Source: Myxococcota bacterium (GTDB lineage Bacteria > Myxococcota_A > UBA9160 > UBA4427). From it: a stretch of 64,000 nucleotides of DNA. The position numbers and the translations under genes were made by a program. The notes under the pieces were generated by a model, which worked only from the letters and a program-made list of their open reading frames with translations, was not told the origin of the DNA and did not search any database. Of this stretch, positions 17,477-26,750 are shown piece by piece. The number at the start of each line of letters is the position of its first letter. The first letter of the stretch is position 1. The stretch lies in assembly GCA_030748735.1 (NCBI GenBank), contig JASMLK010000144.1:119154-183153 (forward strand), in the 5' to 3' direction.

Positions 17477-19018
17477 ATGGCGATCGTCGAACCCGTCCCG
17501 TCCACCGGCAGTGATGAACCGCGTCGGCTTCTGCTTCGCAACACCGTGAACAACGAACCGATCGGCGAAATCGAGGTGCAGCCGGCCGCCGAGGTTCAGG
17601 CCGCGGTCGAGCGCGCGCGTAAGGCGCAGCCGGAATGGGCAGCGCTGTCGGTCGAGCGCCGAGCGAGCTACCTGCGGCGCATGCTCAAGGTCCTGCTCGA
17701 ACGTCAGGAGGACGTGATCGAGACGGTCGTCCGCGAAACGGGCAAGACGCGAACCGAAGCGATTTCGATGGAGATCTTCGCCGCGTGCGACGCACTTTCG
17801 TTTCACGCAAAGCGTGCACCGAAGCTGCTGGCCCCCGAGAAGAAGTCCCTGCACGGCGTGATGCGCTTCATGAAGAAGCTCACCATCCATCACGTGCCGC
17901 TGGGCGTAGTCGGCATCATCACGCCTTGGAATGGCCCGTTCATCCTCGCCTTGAACCCCACCGCGCAGGCCCTCGTCGCGGGCAACACCGTGATCCTGAA
18001 GCCCTCGGAGGTCACACCGTTCTCCGCGCACCTGCTCGCCGAGATGTTCGAGCAGGCGGGGCTGCCCGAAGGCGTGCTGCAGGTGATCTCCGGCGATGGT
18101 GAAACTGGCGCGGCGCTGTGCGAAGCCGAGATCGACAAGATCAGCTTCACCGGCAGCGTGGCGACCGGACGCAAGGTGGCTGAAGCCTGTGCGCGCAAGC
18201 TCATCCCCTGCACCCTCGAGTTGGGGGGCAAGGATCCGATGATCGTGTGCGCCGACGCCGACATCGAAAGTGCCGCCGCGGGAGCGCTGGCCGGCGCCTA
18301 CATGAACACCGGGCAGTACTGCTGCGGCACCGAGCGCGTGTACGTGGTGGACGCGGTGGCGGACGAGTTCACGGCGGAAGTCGTAAAGCGCGCCGCGCAG
18401 CTCCGCCAGGGCGACAGCGGCGAGAGTGACGTGGGCGCGATCTTCTGGCCGAACCAGATGGAGATCATCGAAAGCCACGTGGCCGATGCGGTCGACAGGG
18501 GCGCCCGGGTGCACGTCGGTGGCCGACGCAATCCCAACCTCGAAGGGCTCTACTACGAACCCACGGTGCTGAGCGAAGTCGATCACGACATGAAGATCAT
18601 GCGCGACGAAACCTTCGGTCCGATCCTCCCCATCATGCGGGTGCGCGACGAAGACGAAGCCATCGCGATGGCGAATGACACCCACTACGGACTCGGGGCC
18701 ACGATCTGGACCAACGACGATTTCAAGGCGGCGCAGCTCGCCCAACGGATCGAATCGGGCAGCGTCTGCGTGAACGACATGACGGTGACCTATGGCGTGA
18801 TGGAAGCGCCGTTCGGTGGCCGCAAGTCCAGTGGGGTGGGACAGGTGAACGGAGAGAACGGCTTACGGGGTTACTGCTACACGCTTCCCGTGATCGTCGA
18901 CCGCTTCAAGGGAAAGAACTCCCGCAGCTTCTATCCCTACGGAGCAAAGAAGGACGAGGGTATGCTCAAGGCGGCCCGCTTCCTGTTCGGCACCGCGCTT
19001 GGCCGTTGGCTTTCCTGA
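17477..19018 (+). CDS. NAD(P)-dependent aldehyde dehydrogenase
   Basis: 513-residue member of the ALDH superfamily, oxidising an aldehyde to a carboxylate. The N-terminal Rossmann region has VPLGVVGIITPWNGPFILAL and VILKPSEVTPFSA; the coenzyme loop is FTGSVATGRKVAEAC; the general base is Glu in LELGGKDPMIV; the catalytic cysteine is Cys282 in NTGQYCCGTERVYV. The end has ETFGPILPIMRV and APFGGRKSSGVGQVNGENG. Length and motifs suggest a class 1/2-like soluble enzyme. The substrate cannot be read from the sequence. It has its own ribosome site and appears monocistronic. Confidence 0.9.
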   Translation: MAIVEPVPSTGSDEPRRLLLRNTVNNEPIGEIEVQPAAEVQAAVERARKAQPEWAALSVERRASYLRRMLKVLLERQEDVIETVVRETGKTRTEAISMEIFAACDALSFHAKRAPKLLAPEKKSLHGVMRFMKKLTIHHVPLGVVGIITPWNGPFILALNPTAQALVAGNTVILKPSEVTPFSAHLLAEMFEQAGLPEGVLQVISGDGETGAALCEAEIDKISFTGSVATGRKVAEACARKLIPCTLELGGKDPMIVCADADIESAAAGALAGAYMNTGQYCCGTERVYVVDAVADEFTAEVVKRAAQLRQGDSGESDVGAIFWPNQMEIIESHVADAVDRGARVHVGGRRNPNLEGLYYEPTVLSEVDHDMKIMRDETFGPILPIMRVRDEDEAIAMANDTHYGLGATIWTNDDFKAAQLAQRIESGSVCVNDMTVTYGVMEAPFGGRKSSGVGQVNGENGLRGYCYTLPVIVDRFKGKNSRSFYPYGAKKDEGMLKAARFLFGTALGRWLS

Positions 19019-19070
19019 AGGCGCGGTGAACCCCTCGGCTTCGCGGGGTGTCTGGACAATGGGGTAGAGT

Positions 19071-19790
19071 ATGATTTTCAGGGCCGTTCAGATCGCGCTG
19101 TGGATGACATTGCTGACGTGTTTGGTGACTGCGGGCACCGCGCTCGCCAATCCCGCTGTGACCCTCGAGTGGACCTCGAAGAACGGCGTCGCGATCGATC
19201 CCCCGTCGACCAGCGTGACCGTCAACCAGGCCGAAGTGCAGGCCGCGGTGCCGCTCGTGCTGCGCATCAGCCTCGTGCTCGACGAGGTTGCGATTCACGA
19301 GTTCGGCTTCACGGTACGATTCGACGACGACGACCTCGACGAACTCGACTTCGACACGGGCAACGAACCCGCCGGGGCGGCAACCTACGGGCCCTTCAAC
19401 TCAGTGGACGTCTTCAACGCGGTGGACAGTATCGAGGGCGTCGGTGGCTACGGTGATTTCGGTCCCTACCGAGGTTGTGTTCCCGGTAGTCTGTGCGACA
19501 CAGAAGACTTCAGCGGCGGTACTCCGGTCGGGAACCAGACGATCGTAATCGAAGAGGTCACCTTCATCCCGACCGCGAACGCCTCGAACGACCGCCGCGA
19601 CGTATTCATATACGATGTTACGTTCAAAGAGGAATTCCGCGACGCGAGCGGCGTCGTGATCCCCTTCGAAGACATCGACTTCGGCTCCGCGTCGGTCGTT
19701 CCCGAACCGCGCATCGCACTGATGCAGGCAGGCGCGGTGCTCGCCCTCGCGGCCCTCGCACGCCGCCGCACGCGCTCAGCCCTTCAGTAG
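19071..19790 (+). CDS. Exported protein with PEP-CTERM sorting signal
   Basis: 239 residues. An N-terminal signal peptide (about 1-26, LWMTLLTCLVTAGTALA) precedes a beta-rich, acidic domain (VRFDDDDLDELDFDTGNE) with one likely disulfide pair (GCVPGSLC). The C-terminus is a textbook PEP-CTERM tripartite signal: VVPEPRIALMQAGAVLALAA followed by LARRRTRSA, that is a PEP motif, a hydrophobic helix and an arginine cluster. Such proteins are processed by exosortase and usually reach the cell surface or extracellular polymer matrix; no exosortase lies in this window. The passenger domain is not recognised. The 3' end overlaps the convergent epimerase gene by 15 bases. Confidence 0.8.
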   Translation: MIFRAVQIALWMTLLTCLVTAGTALANPAVTLEWTSKNGVAIDPPSTSVTVNQAEVQAAVPLVLRISLVLDEVAIHEFGFTVRFDDDDLDELDFDTGNEPAGAATYGPFNSVDVFNAVDSIEGVGGYGDFGPYRGCVPGSLCDTEDFSGGTPVGNQTIVIEEVTFIPTANASNDRRDVFIYDVTFKEEFRDASGVVIPFEDIDFGSASVVPEPRIALMQAGAVLALAALARRRTRSALQ

Positions 19791-20702
19791 TTCCGGGTTG
19801 CGCGCTTTCACCATGCGCGCGAGACCGTCGCGCCAGCTGACCTGCGTCTCGCCCACGAGGTCGTGCATCTTCGTCGGGTCCAGCGTCACGCTGCCCAGCG
19901 TCTCGTCGGTGGGATTGAACTTCGGTTCGAGACCGGTGAGTTCGCCGAGATAGGCGCACCATTCCTCGATGCTCGTCGCTTCGCTCCCGCCCCAGTTGAC
20001 GGTGACGGGCGGGACATCGGCGATCTCGATGAGCCGGGGGATCATCCGGATGTAGTCATCTTCGTGAATCAGGTTGTAGAGGCTCGGCGGGTTCTTCGAG
20101 ACGGGGATGGGTACACCACCCTGCATCATCATCAGGTGGAACCACGGCCACCCTCCGTTGTCGCCGTAGGGCACGCTGAAACGCGCCACGGTGGTGGGCA
20201 CGTTCCACTGGCGGGAACCGAAGCGAACCATGCTTTCAGCAGCGATCTTGCAGATGCTGTAGGTCGGCATCATCACGCGGTGGTTGTCGCCGAAGGGATC
20301 GGTTTCCTTGAGGGGGCCGTGGCCGGCCTCCTCGTACACACCTGCGGTCGAGCAGTGGAGGAACCCCTTGCTCGGTCGCGTGTGTTCCATCAGACGCCCC
20401 ACGCCCTCCGCGTTGGCGGCGAGGTCGTAGTCGAAGTCGCCGGTCTTCACGACCGCGAAGTGGAGTACGACGCTCAGGTCCTGCGGGACTTCGTCGAGGG
20501 GAGAGCTGGCGAGGTCGGCTGCGATCGTCCTGACGCCGAGGCCCTCGACCTTCTGGCGGTCGTCGTCGTTGCTGAAGCGCGCGAGCCCATAGACTTCGTT
20601 GTCGGCGGCGAGTGCGCGTGCGACCGGGAGGGCGACCTGGCTGGTCGGGCCGGTGATCAGGATCTTCTCGCCCGAAAACGGTGCGGTGGCGGGAGGGGTC
20701 AT
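19776..20702 (-). CDS. NAD-dependent epimerase/dehydratase family protein
   Basis: 308-residue extended short-chain dehydrogenase fold. The cofactor loop ILITGPTSQVALPVARAL deviates slightly from GxxGxxG. The active-site pair is Y-x-x-x-K in MPTYSICKIAAESMVRFG, with the catalytic serine in FLHCSTAGVYEEAG. ARFSVPYGDNGGWPWFHLMM and NLIHEDDYIRMI continue the pattern. These point to a nucleotide-sugar or related carbonyl substrate, but the substrate is not predictable. It precedes a secreted unknown protein gene by 33 bases on the same strand, convergent with the PEP-CTERM gene. Confidence 0.85.
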   Translation of the reverse strand: MTPPATAPFSGEKILITGPTSQVALPVARALAADNEVYGLARFSNDDDRQKVEGLGVRTIAADLASSPLDEVPQDLSVVLHFAVVKTGDFDYDLAANAEGVGRLMEHTRPSKGFLHCSTAGVYEEAGHGPLKETDPFGDNHRVMMPTYSICKIAAESMVRFGSRQWNVPTTVARFSVPYGDNGGWPWFHLMMMQGGVPIPVSKNPPSLYNLIHEDDYIRMIPRLIEIADVPPVTVNWGGSEATSIEEWCAYLGELTGLEPKFNPTDETLGSVTLDPTKMHDLVGETQVSWRDGLARMVKARNPELLKG

Positions 20703-20735
20703 GTTCGGAACCTTTCTGCCTGGTTGTGTGGGGCG

Positions 20736-21500
20736 CTACTCGGTGATGCGCATGAAGCGGTTGGCGTTCTTTCGCAGGTGCCGCTTGTTGACGGATTCGT
20801 CTTCATCGCTGCTTTCGAGGGATCGGATCGGCGCTGTGCGCGTCATGCGGAAGCGCCCGGTGCGCGTGCCGTCGCGATCGAAGCGGCCGCGGTATTCGTT
20901 GCCAGCTTCGTCGGCTTCTTCGACTTCGTATTGCGTCAGCCCGTCGTCGGTGCCCGTCGCCGCATTGCCCATGACTTCGCGCATGGTGAACGAATAACCC
21001 GCGGAGGTGGGCTCGATGCTCCAGTCTTCGTGGTAGCCGACGACGTTGGCGCCCGATACGCGGCTACGCCCAACGGTCTTCCAGCCGCGCTCGTCGTTGC
21101 CGCGCAACGACTTCGATTGCGAACCACGTGAGTTCACGCGCGGTCCACCGTCGATTTCCTTCTGTTGCGATGCGTTGGGTTCCCAGCTGGCCAACACGCG
21201 ACTGCGCGGGTTTCCCTTGTACGCCTCGAAGCGGCCGGCCTGGCTCTCGAAGAAAACGATCGGATACTCGACCCAATGCAGCCGCGAGCCTCGCATCTCG
21301 AACGTCCACACCTTGTCGAGCCAACGGTCGGCGTCGGGGTTGGCGGTCTGCACGTCACGGTAGTGGACGAGGACGAACCAGGTGCCTTCCAGCTTCGAAC
21401 TGCGATCCTTCGCGCTCTTCGCAAGGGCGCTCGCCGGCGCGAAGAGCAACGACGCGAAGACGAACAGAAAGATCGACGTGCTGCCAAGGCGCCCGGCCAA
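20736..21500 (-). CDS. Exported protein, possibly lipocalin-like, function unknown
   Basis: About 255 residues if started at the TTG at 21500, eight bases beyond the lysA stop; the longer open frame back to 21596 overlaps lysA and has no conserved character. A signal peptide (LGSTSIFLFVFASLLFAPAS, cleavage after SALA) is followed by a beta-rich domain that begins KLEGTWFVLVHYRDVQ, reminiscent of the GxW motif of lipocalin-like folds, and contains WTFEMRGSRLHWVEYPIVFF and TGRFRMTRTAPIRSL. The close spacing to lysA suggests cotranscription. I do not recognise a named family, and the lipocalin suggestion is weak. Confidence 0.6.
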   Translation of the reverse strand: MAGRLGSTSIFLFVFASLLFAPASALAKSAKDRSSKLEGTWFVLVHYRDVQTANPDADRWLDKVWTFEMRGSRLHWVEYPIVFFESQAGRFEAYKGNPRSRVLASWEPNASQQKEIDGGPRVNSRGSQSKSLRGNDERGWKTVGRSRVSGANVVGYHEDWSIEPTSAGYSFTMREVMGNAATGTDDGLTQYEVEEADEAGNEYRGRFDRDGTRTGRFRMTRTAPIRSLESSDEDESVNKRHLRKNANRFMRITE

Positions 21501-21505
21501 CGGGT

Positions 21506-22759
21506 TCAGACCTCGTTCTGGAGCATCTGGTCCAGCGTCTGGCGCTTCCGAATCAACTGGGCACTGCCGTCGCTTCGCAGCAGCACCTCGGCGCACTCGG
21601 GGAAGGCGTTGTAGTTCTTCGCCGCCATGCCCGCGCAGTAGGCGCCTGCGCCTTCGATCACGACCGCGTCACCTACGCGCGGTTCGGTGAGTGTTCGCGT
21701 TTCGAGCGCTTCGGGGTCGCCGGGAGCAGGGGTGAGAACATCGCCGCTCTCACAGCAGTGCCCGGCGACGAGGTAGTCCCCGGTTTCGCGCGGGGTTTCG
21801 TCAGCCGGGACGACGACGATCGGATGCTGCCCGCCATACATGCTCGGCCGGATGATTTCCGACATGCCCGCGTCGATCTTGATGAAGTCGTAGCCGTCGC
21901 TCGCGCGCGTCGAAACGAGGTCGGTGATCGTGCAGACGAGCGCGCCGCAGTTGGCCGCGACATAGGTGCCGGGTTCGACTTCGAGCTCGAGTTCGCGGCC
22001 GTGTTCGCGAGCGAAGGCTTCGATTTCGGGCACGATCTTCTGTCCGATCGCCACGAGATCCGCCGAATCTTCGTTGGCCATGCGCCCAACCTTGAAACCA
22101 CCCCCCAGGCTCAGGGTGTGCACGTTCTCGAGTCGGGCCGCGATCTCGAGGGACATCTTCGCGCACACCACCCACTTGTCGGGGTCCGAACCGGAACCGA
22201 TGTGGGTATGCATGCGTCCGATGGTGAGGTCGTGCCGGGCGGCCGTGCGCTCGACTTCGCCGAGCTGTTCGTGCCAGATGCCGAAGCTCGCCGACGGACC
22301 ACCGACGTTGGTGCGGTTGCTGTGACCCGAACCGAGGCCGGGGTTCACCCGAATGGAAACCTCCGTGCCCGGGAAGAGCTCACCGTAGTGCTCGAGTTGA
22401 CGCTCCGAACACGCGTTGAACCAGACGCCCTGCTGAACGAGGGCTTCGAGATTGCGCGGCAATTCCTGAGCCGTGATCTGGATCTTGTCGGCCGGGATGC
22501 CGGCGCGCAGCGCGCGTTCGGCTTCGAAGCCACTACTGGCGTCGATGTAGAGGCCCGCGCCGTGAACGATGCGCAGGATCTCCGCAGTGGGAAGCGCCTT
22601 CATCGCGTATCGCCCGACGAGTCCGTAGGGGTTGGGGAAGCTCAGGACTTCGCGCGCGCGGGTCAGCAGGGTGTCTTCGTCATAGACGTAGAAGGGGGTG
22701 CTGAATTCGCGCTGGAGTTCGAGCACACGACTCGCTTCCAGAAAACGCAGGGTTTCCAT
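21506..22759 (-). CDS. lysA: Diaminopimelate decarboxylase
   Basis: PLP enzyme that decarboxylates meso-diaminopimelate to lysine, the last step of lysine synthesis. The start at 22759 (METLRFLEASRV) is chosen because the barrel begins at FSTPFYVYDEDTLLTRARE; the open frame upstream to 22918 is not conserved. Key motifs are the PLP lysine in GRYAMKALPTAEILR, the glycine-rich LSLGGGFKVGRM, EVEPGTYVAANCGALVC, and the active-site cysteine with its partners in AGHCCESGDVLTP. At about 417 residues it is a normal size. It heads the cluster lysA - exported protein - epimerase on the minus strand. Confidence 0.92.
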   Translation of the reverse strand: METLRFLEASRVLELQREFSTPFYVYDEDTLLTRAREVLSFPNPYGLVGRYAMKALPTAEILRIVHGAGLYIDASSGFEAERALRAGIPADKIQITAQELPRNLEALVQQGVWFNACSERQLEHYGELFPGTEVSIRVNPGLGSGHSNRTNVGGPSASFGIWHEQLGEVERTAARHDLTIGRMHTHIGSGSDPDKWVVCAKMSLEIAARLENVHTLSLGGGFKVGRMANEDSADLVAIGQKIVPEIEAFAREHGRELELEVEPGTYVAANCGALVCTITDLVSTRASDGYDFIKIDAGMSEIIRPSMYGGQHPIVVVPADETPRETGDYLVAGHCCESGDVLTPAPGDPEALETRTLTEPRVGDAVVIEGAGAYCAGMAAKNYNAFPECAEVLLRSDGSAQLIRKRQTLDQMLQNEV

Positions 22760-22934
22760 TTCGTCATTCTCTCGGGTTGCGCGCGTGGCGCCGGATGTGG
22801 TGGAGGATCGGGTCAAACCGGAACGGGACGACCTCACGGCTGGGCCGGGGCGACACGCGAGCCAACGCTGCGTCTGGCCGGCTGGCGAGGATATCACTCC
22901 TGTGGCGCCAGACTCCATAGCACCACGGGGCCGG

Positions 22935-23987
22935 TCAGGCGCGGGCGCGGCGCGCCCTGGCTTCGTCGAGTCCGCCCGCGAGCACGTGCGCGAGGGGCTC
23001 GGTGACGTCGAAGCGCTCCATCAAGATGCGCAGGATCGCCGTGATGGGAACCGCGAGCAGCATCCCCGCGATGCCCCAGAGCGCGCCCCAGAACATCAGG
23101 GCCAGCAGAATCGTGACGGGGTGCAGCTGGAGTGCATCTCCGATGATCTTCGGGGCGACGACGTTGCCGATCACGAACTGCACGAGGGTGGGCAACACGA
23201 TCGCGAGCACGGCCGCGAACGTCGAGATCTCGGGGCTCACGAGCACGACCGGGAGCGGCAGCAGTACGGCGATGATGGAACCGATGTTGGGGATGAAGTT
23301 GAGCAGGAAGGTGAAGAGCCCGAAGACGAGCGCGAGGTCGACACCGATCGTGGCGAGGATCATCCACACGAGAAGCCCCGTCGCCGCGGAGATCAGGGTC
23401 TGGTTCACGATGTAGCGCTTCACGCGATCTTCGATTTCGCGAGTGACACCGGTCGACTCGCGTCCGCGTGTGGCCGCGCGACCGGCCAGCAAGAAGAAGG
23501 TGAAGACCAGCACCACGAGCCCACGCGACGAGAGATCGAGCACCGTGTTCATCGCACCGACGAGCAGGTCGCTGATCGACCCCGCGTTCACGATCGAAAA
23601 CGGGTCGAGACCTTCGGAAGCTTCTTCGAGCCCGAGGGCATCGAGGGGCAGCGCGTTGCGGGCACGTTCGAGGGTGACGACGATCTGTTCCTGATACGCG
23701 GTGGCATTCTTGCTGAGCGCGCCGACCGACGAAGACACGAGCGAACCCACCAGGGCCAGCACCAGGGCCAGCAGCAGCATGGTCGATGCGACCGCGATGG
23801 CCCCCGGCATTCGAAGCCAGCGAACCTGTGCTTCGACGATCGGTGCGAGCCCGAGCGAAAAGAAGAGCGCGAGCACGAAGGGGATCAGGATCGGACGCAG
23901 CCAGTACAAGCTGGCCGCGACACAGATCGTCGAGAGGATCAGGAGGCAGATCGTCTGGATGCGTTGCTCGCGCGCGTTCGCGTCCAT
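22935..23987 (-). CDS. AI-2E family transporter (PerM/YdiK-like permease)
   Basis: About 350 residues with roughly seven to eight membrane helices. It begins with paired helices (TICLLILSTICVAASLYW, LIPFVLALFFSLGLAPIV), has the long extracytoplasmic stretch after LLLALVLALVGSLVSSSV, and the family block TFLLNFIPNIGSIIAVLLPL then LVQFVIGNVVAPKIIGDAL. The end is VPITAILRILMERF. Family members export autoinducer-2, sodium/protons or unknown small molecules; substrate cannot be assigned. A TTG one codon earlier (23990) is an alternative start. It stands alone between lysA and a kinase-like gene. Confidence 0.85.
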   Translation of the reverse strand: MDANAREQRIQTICLLILSTICVAASLYWLRPILIPFVLALFFSLGLAPIVEAQVRWLRMPGAIAVASTMLLLALVLALVGSLVSSSVGALSKNATAYQEQIVVTLERARNALPLDALGLEEASEGLDPFSIVNAGSISDLLVGAMNTVLDLSSRGLVVLVFTFFLLAGRAATRGRESTGVTREIEDRVKRYIVNQTLISAATGLLVWMILATIGVDLALVFGLFTFLLNFIPNIGSIIAVLLPLPVVLVSPEISTFAAVLAIVLPTLVQFVIGNVVAPKIIGDALQLHPVTILLALMFWGALWGIAGMLLAVPITAILRILMERFDVTEPLAHVLAGGLDEARARRARA

Positions 23988-24112
23988 CAAGGAGCACGTC
24001 CCCCGTTACGTCGGTGTGCGAAGTGTCGCCGAACTCAGCTGGACGAACAATGCTTGCGGCTGTGTGCCACGAGGTTCCTGTCGACCGCTCGCGCTTCGCC
24101 GAGTGCCTTCAG

Positions 24113-25168
24113 TCACGCACCGGGGATGGCGCGAGCGCGTTCATCGCGCGAATCACACGCCTGGCGATACAGCGAAAGCTGCCCACGCGCGCGAAACAGG
24201 TTGTGCTCTGCGGCACGCCCGTAGCGCGTTTCGTCCCAGGCGAAGTAGCTCTCCTGAAGGATGTCGGTTGCGAACCTCGCGCACAGCTCGAGTGCGATCA
24301 CTTCGAGCCCAGCGCCGAGACTGCGAACTTCTTCTTCGCTCGGATGCTCGGTACCGTCCGCGAAGGCGCTCCAGAGCCCTTCTGCTGCTGCGGCCACGTA
24401 GTCGAGGTCCAGTTCGGCTTCGGGTGTGTCTTCGCGCGACCGGTTGCACCACGATCGCATCGCGTCGCCCCAGTCATAGGCGAGGGGGAGCCGGCTGACG
24501 GTGTCGAGGTCGATGATCCCGCAGACGCGCGCCGCGCCGTCTGCATCGGTGTCGAAGAGCAGGTTGTTCAGCTTCAGATCGCCGTGCACGACGCGCTGGG
24601 GCAGGGCGTCGAAGCGGGGCAGGGTACGGCTGGCTTCGAGGATCTCGTTCGCGAGCCTGGCGACTTCGCCGTAGAAGTCGTGGCCCCCGTTCGCGCGCAG
24701 CGCCGCGGCCAGTTCCATGAAGTGCGTCTGCGTCTCGTGGAAGGGGAAGCCGAGTGGATGGAGGGGTTCGTCGAAGTCGAAGAGCGCGCGGTGCAGGGCG
24801 CCGAAGGCGCGTCCCGCTTCGAGTACCTGCGCGCGATCGCGCGGCCGATCGAACGATTCGCCGGGCAGACGCGTGAGTAGACGCCACAACCCGTTGTCTC
24901 CGAGGTCGAGAGCAGGGGCGCCGTCGACCGTGACGATGCGAAAGGTCGGGACCCCCCGCAAAGCGAGGTGCTGCGTGACGCGCAGGATGTTGTCGTTCAC
25001 CGCCGGGTCGAACACGGGGTTCAAGCGCTGGGCGATGAACTCGCTGCCCGTGGCGTCGCGGACCGCGTGGGTCTCGTTCAGCAAGCCTCGCGTGATGGCC
25101 TGCGATTCGACGGGGGCCGTGAGCGCCCCCTTCGCTTCGAAGACGCCGAGCGCTCGCTCGAGGGACAC
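24113..25168 (-). CDS. Phosphotransferase of the APH fold (NahK-like sugar kinase)
   Basis: 351 residues. The small-molecule kinase core is clear: N-lobe ITRGLLNETHAVRDATGSEF with the ATP lysine position read as FIAQRLN, the catalytic loop VVHGDLKLNNLLFDTD, and the magnesium aspartate in CGIIDLDTVSRLPLAYDWGD. The pattern RLNPVFDPAVNDNILRVTQH is like the N-acetylhexosamine 1-kinase group, so a sugar or aminosugar is a plausible substrate; antibiotic phosphorylation is less likely. The GTG start at 25168 sits seven bases after the mlaC stop, so the two are probably one transcript. Confidence 0.8.
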   Translation of the reverse strand: MSLERALGVFEAKGALTAPVESQAITRGLLNETHAVRDATGSEFIAQRLNPVFDPAVNDNILRVTQHLALRGVPTFRIVTVDGAPALDLGDNGLWRLLTRLPGESFDRPRDRAQVLEAGRAFGALHRALFDFDEPLHPLGFPFHETQTHFMELAAALRANGGHDFYGEVARLANEILEASRTLPRFDALPQRVVHGDLKLNNLLFDTDADGAARVCGIIDLDTVSRLPLAYDWGDAMRSWCNRSREDTPEAELDLDYVAAAAEGLWSAFADGTEHPSEEEVRSLGAGLEVIALELCARFATDILQESYFAWDETRYGRAAEHNLFRARGQLSLYRQACDSRDERARAIPGA

Positions 25169-25175
25169 CTTCCCG

Positions 25176-25871
25176 CTACTGCGTGGTCGCGGTGCTCGAG
25201 GCGATCGGCGAACCGGTGTCTCCCACCGCCCCCGCTTCGAAGTCCGCGAGCTTCTCTTCGATGGCCGCGATCAGGGTTTCGAAACCATCACGCTTGACCG
25301 TCGACGAATATTCGGACCGCCGGAGCGAAAGCTCGCTTACGGTTCCGTTCATGTAGATGTCGATGATCTTCCAGCCGTCGTCCGTCAGGTGAAGCCGGTA
25401 GTTGAGCGCGACATCGTCGTCGTTCGGAAGCACCAGGATGGTCTTCACGAGCTTCGTGTCGTGGGGCGCGTCCCGTTCCCCTTCCATGGTGAAGTGCTCA
25501 CCCGCGTAACCCTTGAAGCGTCCGGCGTAGTTGGCCACGGTGAGTTCGCTGAAGCTCGCGACCCAGCGCATCCGTTCTTCTTCGCTGAGCTTGCGCCAGT
25601 GTCGTCCGATCGACTTCTGGGCCATGAAGGTCTGGTCGATCGCCTTGGAGGCCGCGGGCTCGATCAGGTCGAAGCGACCCTGATAGCCGAGGGCTTCCGC
25701 CTGCTTCATCGCTTCGGTGAGGGTTTCGTGCAGAGCCTCGACCACGGCGCTGGGCGTCTGGGTGTCCGCCGCATTCGCGTGGTTGGGCAGGGTGACGAAC
25801 AAGGTCAAGGCGAGTAGCGCGGCGACCAGCGTCGCGGCGCCCTCGAGCGGATTCGGGATGGCAGTGCGCAC
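25176..25871 (-). CDS. mlaC: MlaC-family periplasmic phospholipid-binding protein
   Basis: Periplasmic shuttle of the Mla (Ttg2/toluene tolerance) system that moves phospholipids between the outer and inner membranes. The start chosen is the GTG at 25871, giving a signal peptide (TLVAALLALTLFVTLPNHAN, cleavage after NANA-like HANA) and a mature protein of about 200 residues. The family core is present: AIDQTFMAQKSIGRHW, ELTVANYAGRFKGYAGEHF, LVLPNDDDVALNYRLHL, and GWKIIDIYMNGTVSELSLRR. The open frame upstream to 26306 is low-complexity and ignored. No mlaE, mlaF or mlaD is adjacent, unusual for an operon-encoded system; the kinase gene downstream is the only partner. Confidence 0.85.
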   Translation of the reverse strand: MRTAIPNPLEGAATLVAALLALTLFVTLPNHANAADTQTPSAVVEALHETLTEAMKQAEALGYQGRFDLIEPAASKAIDQTFMAQKSIGRHWRKLSEEERMRWVASFSELTVANYAGRFKGYAGEHFTMEGERDAPHDTKLVKTILVLPNDDDVALNYRLHLTDDGWKIIDIYMNGTVSELSLRRSEYSSTVKRDGFETLIAAIEEKLADFEAGAVGDTGSPIASSTATTQ

Positions 25872-26339
25872 GGCGAGCAAACCTCGGAGCCCCGACGGGG
25901 CGAAGTGTGAAAGGGCCTGGGAGCCCGGATGGCGGGAGGTCGTTCGGCACGAACCGGCGCCGTCGGGAGATGACGCGCCGAGGTTCGCGATTGCGGAGGG
26001 CGGGCGCAGTTTACTGCGTTCGGTCGCAGTTGGGCGACCTCCAGCCCCGCGGGGTTTGGTACGAACGCGTTCGAGTGACACGCCAACCATCGGATGATCT
26101 CCTGAAATCCAGCTCTCCGGCTTACCAACGCAGATCCGACGCTTCGGGCAGCCCGAATATTCGCTGCGGCGCCTGGCCCGGTCCTCGGAGGTTCGAAACA
26201 CGCGAGATGCCGAAAAGACTCGCTGCGACCGCCTTTCTTTGCTTCTTGCGCCGTGGCGTTCCGGGTGGGTTGCCCCGGCACCTCGAGAGGTTCCGCCCAG
26301 AAGCAATGCGGCACGCTCACGTTGCTACCGTGGGCGACC
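25872..26339. other. Non-coding stretch between mlaC and DUF420 gene
   Basis: Divergent intergenic region of 468 bases. Open frames exist on both strands, but their translations are arginine/proline-rich without any recognisable motif. The two promoters are expected here; I see no clear -10/-35 pair, terminator or repeat. Confidence 0.4.
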
Positions 26340-26750
26340 ATGTTGTCCTGGCTCCCCCACTTCGGCGCGCTGTGCAATCTCGTGATCATGGCCCTCATCG
26401 TCTGGGCCCTCGTTGCGATCCGCGCCGGTGATCGCGAGCTGCATCCGAAGCTCATGAAAGCCGCCATCGCGCTCGGCGGGGTCTTCCTGGTGTCTTACAT
26501 CGTGCAGGTCTCGACGATCGGCCACGCCAGGGTTGAGAGCGAGGGCCTCTATCGCCAGGTCTTTCTCGCGATCTTGTTGACCCACACGATCGCGGCGGTT
26601 GCGATGCTGCCGCTGGTTCTCCGCGCTGCGTATCTGGGCATCCGGGGACGCTTCGAAGATCACAAGAAGGTTGTTCGTTTGGCCTATCCGGTCTGGCTCT
26701 ATGTTGGTGTGACCGGTTTCGTCGTCTACCTGATGATCTACCACCTGTAG
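26340..26750 (+). CDS. DUF420 membrane protein
   Basis: 136 residues from the ATG at 26340 (LSWLPHFGALCNLVIMALIV). It has four membrane helices and the conserved polar residues of the family: histidines in LHPKLMKAAIAL, in ILLTHTIAAVAMLPLVL and in FEDHKKVVRLAYPVWLYVGV. Bacillus members (CtaM/YozB) are needed for cytochrome oxidase assembly, so a role in haem-copper oxidase biogenesis is plausible, although no oxidase genes are in the window. The stop TAG is followed by CCCGAT, a weak match to the start of the dispersed repeat family. Confidence 0.82.
   Translation: MLSWLPHFGALCNLVIMALIVWALVAIRAGDRELHPKLMKAAIALGGVFLVSYIVQVSTIGHARVESEGLYRQVFLAILLTHTIAAVAMLPLVLRAAYLGIRGRFEDHKKVVRLAYPVWLYVGVTGFVVYLMIYHL

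Noticed and set aside
24113-25168. Antibiotic (aminoglycoside) resistance phosphotransferase
   Set aside because: The HGDLKLNN and IDLDTV motifs belong to the broader APH fold, and the N-lobe resembles NahK-type sugar kinases. Nothing in the context suggests resistance.
25805-26467. 220-residue minus-strand open frame between mlaC and the DUF420 gene
   Set aside because: Its translation has no conserved motif, it overlaps both neighbouring real genes, and its composition matches shadow frames.
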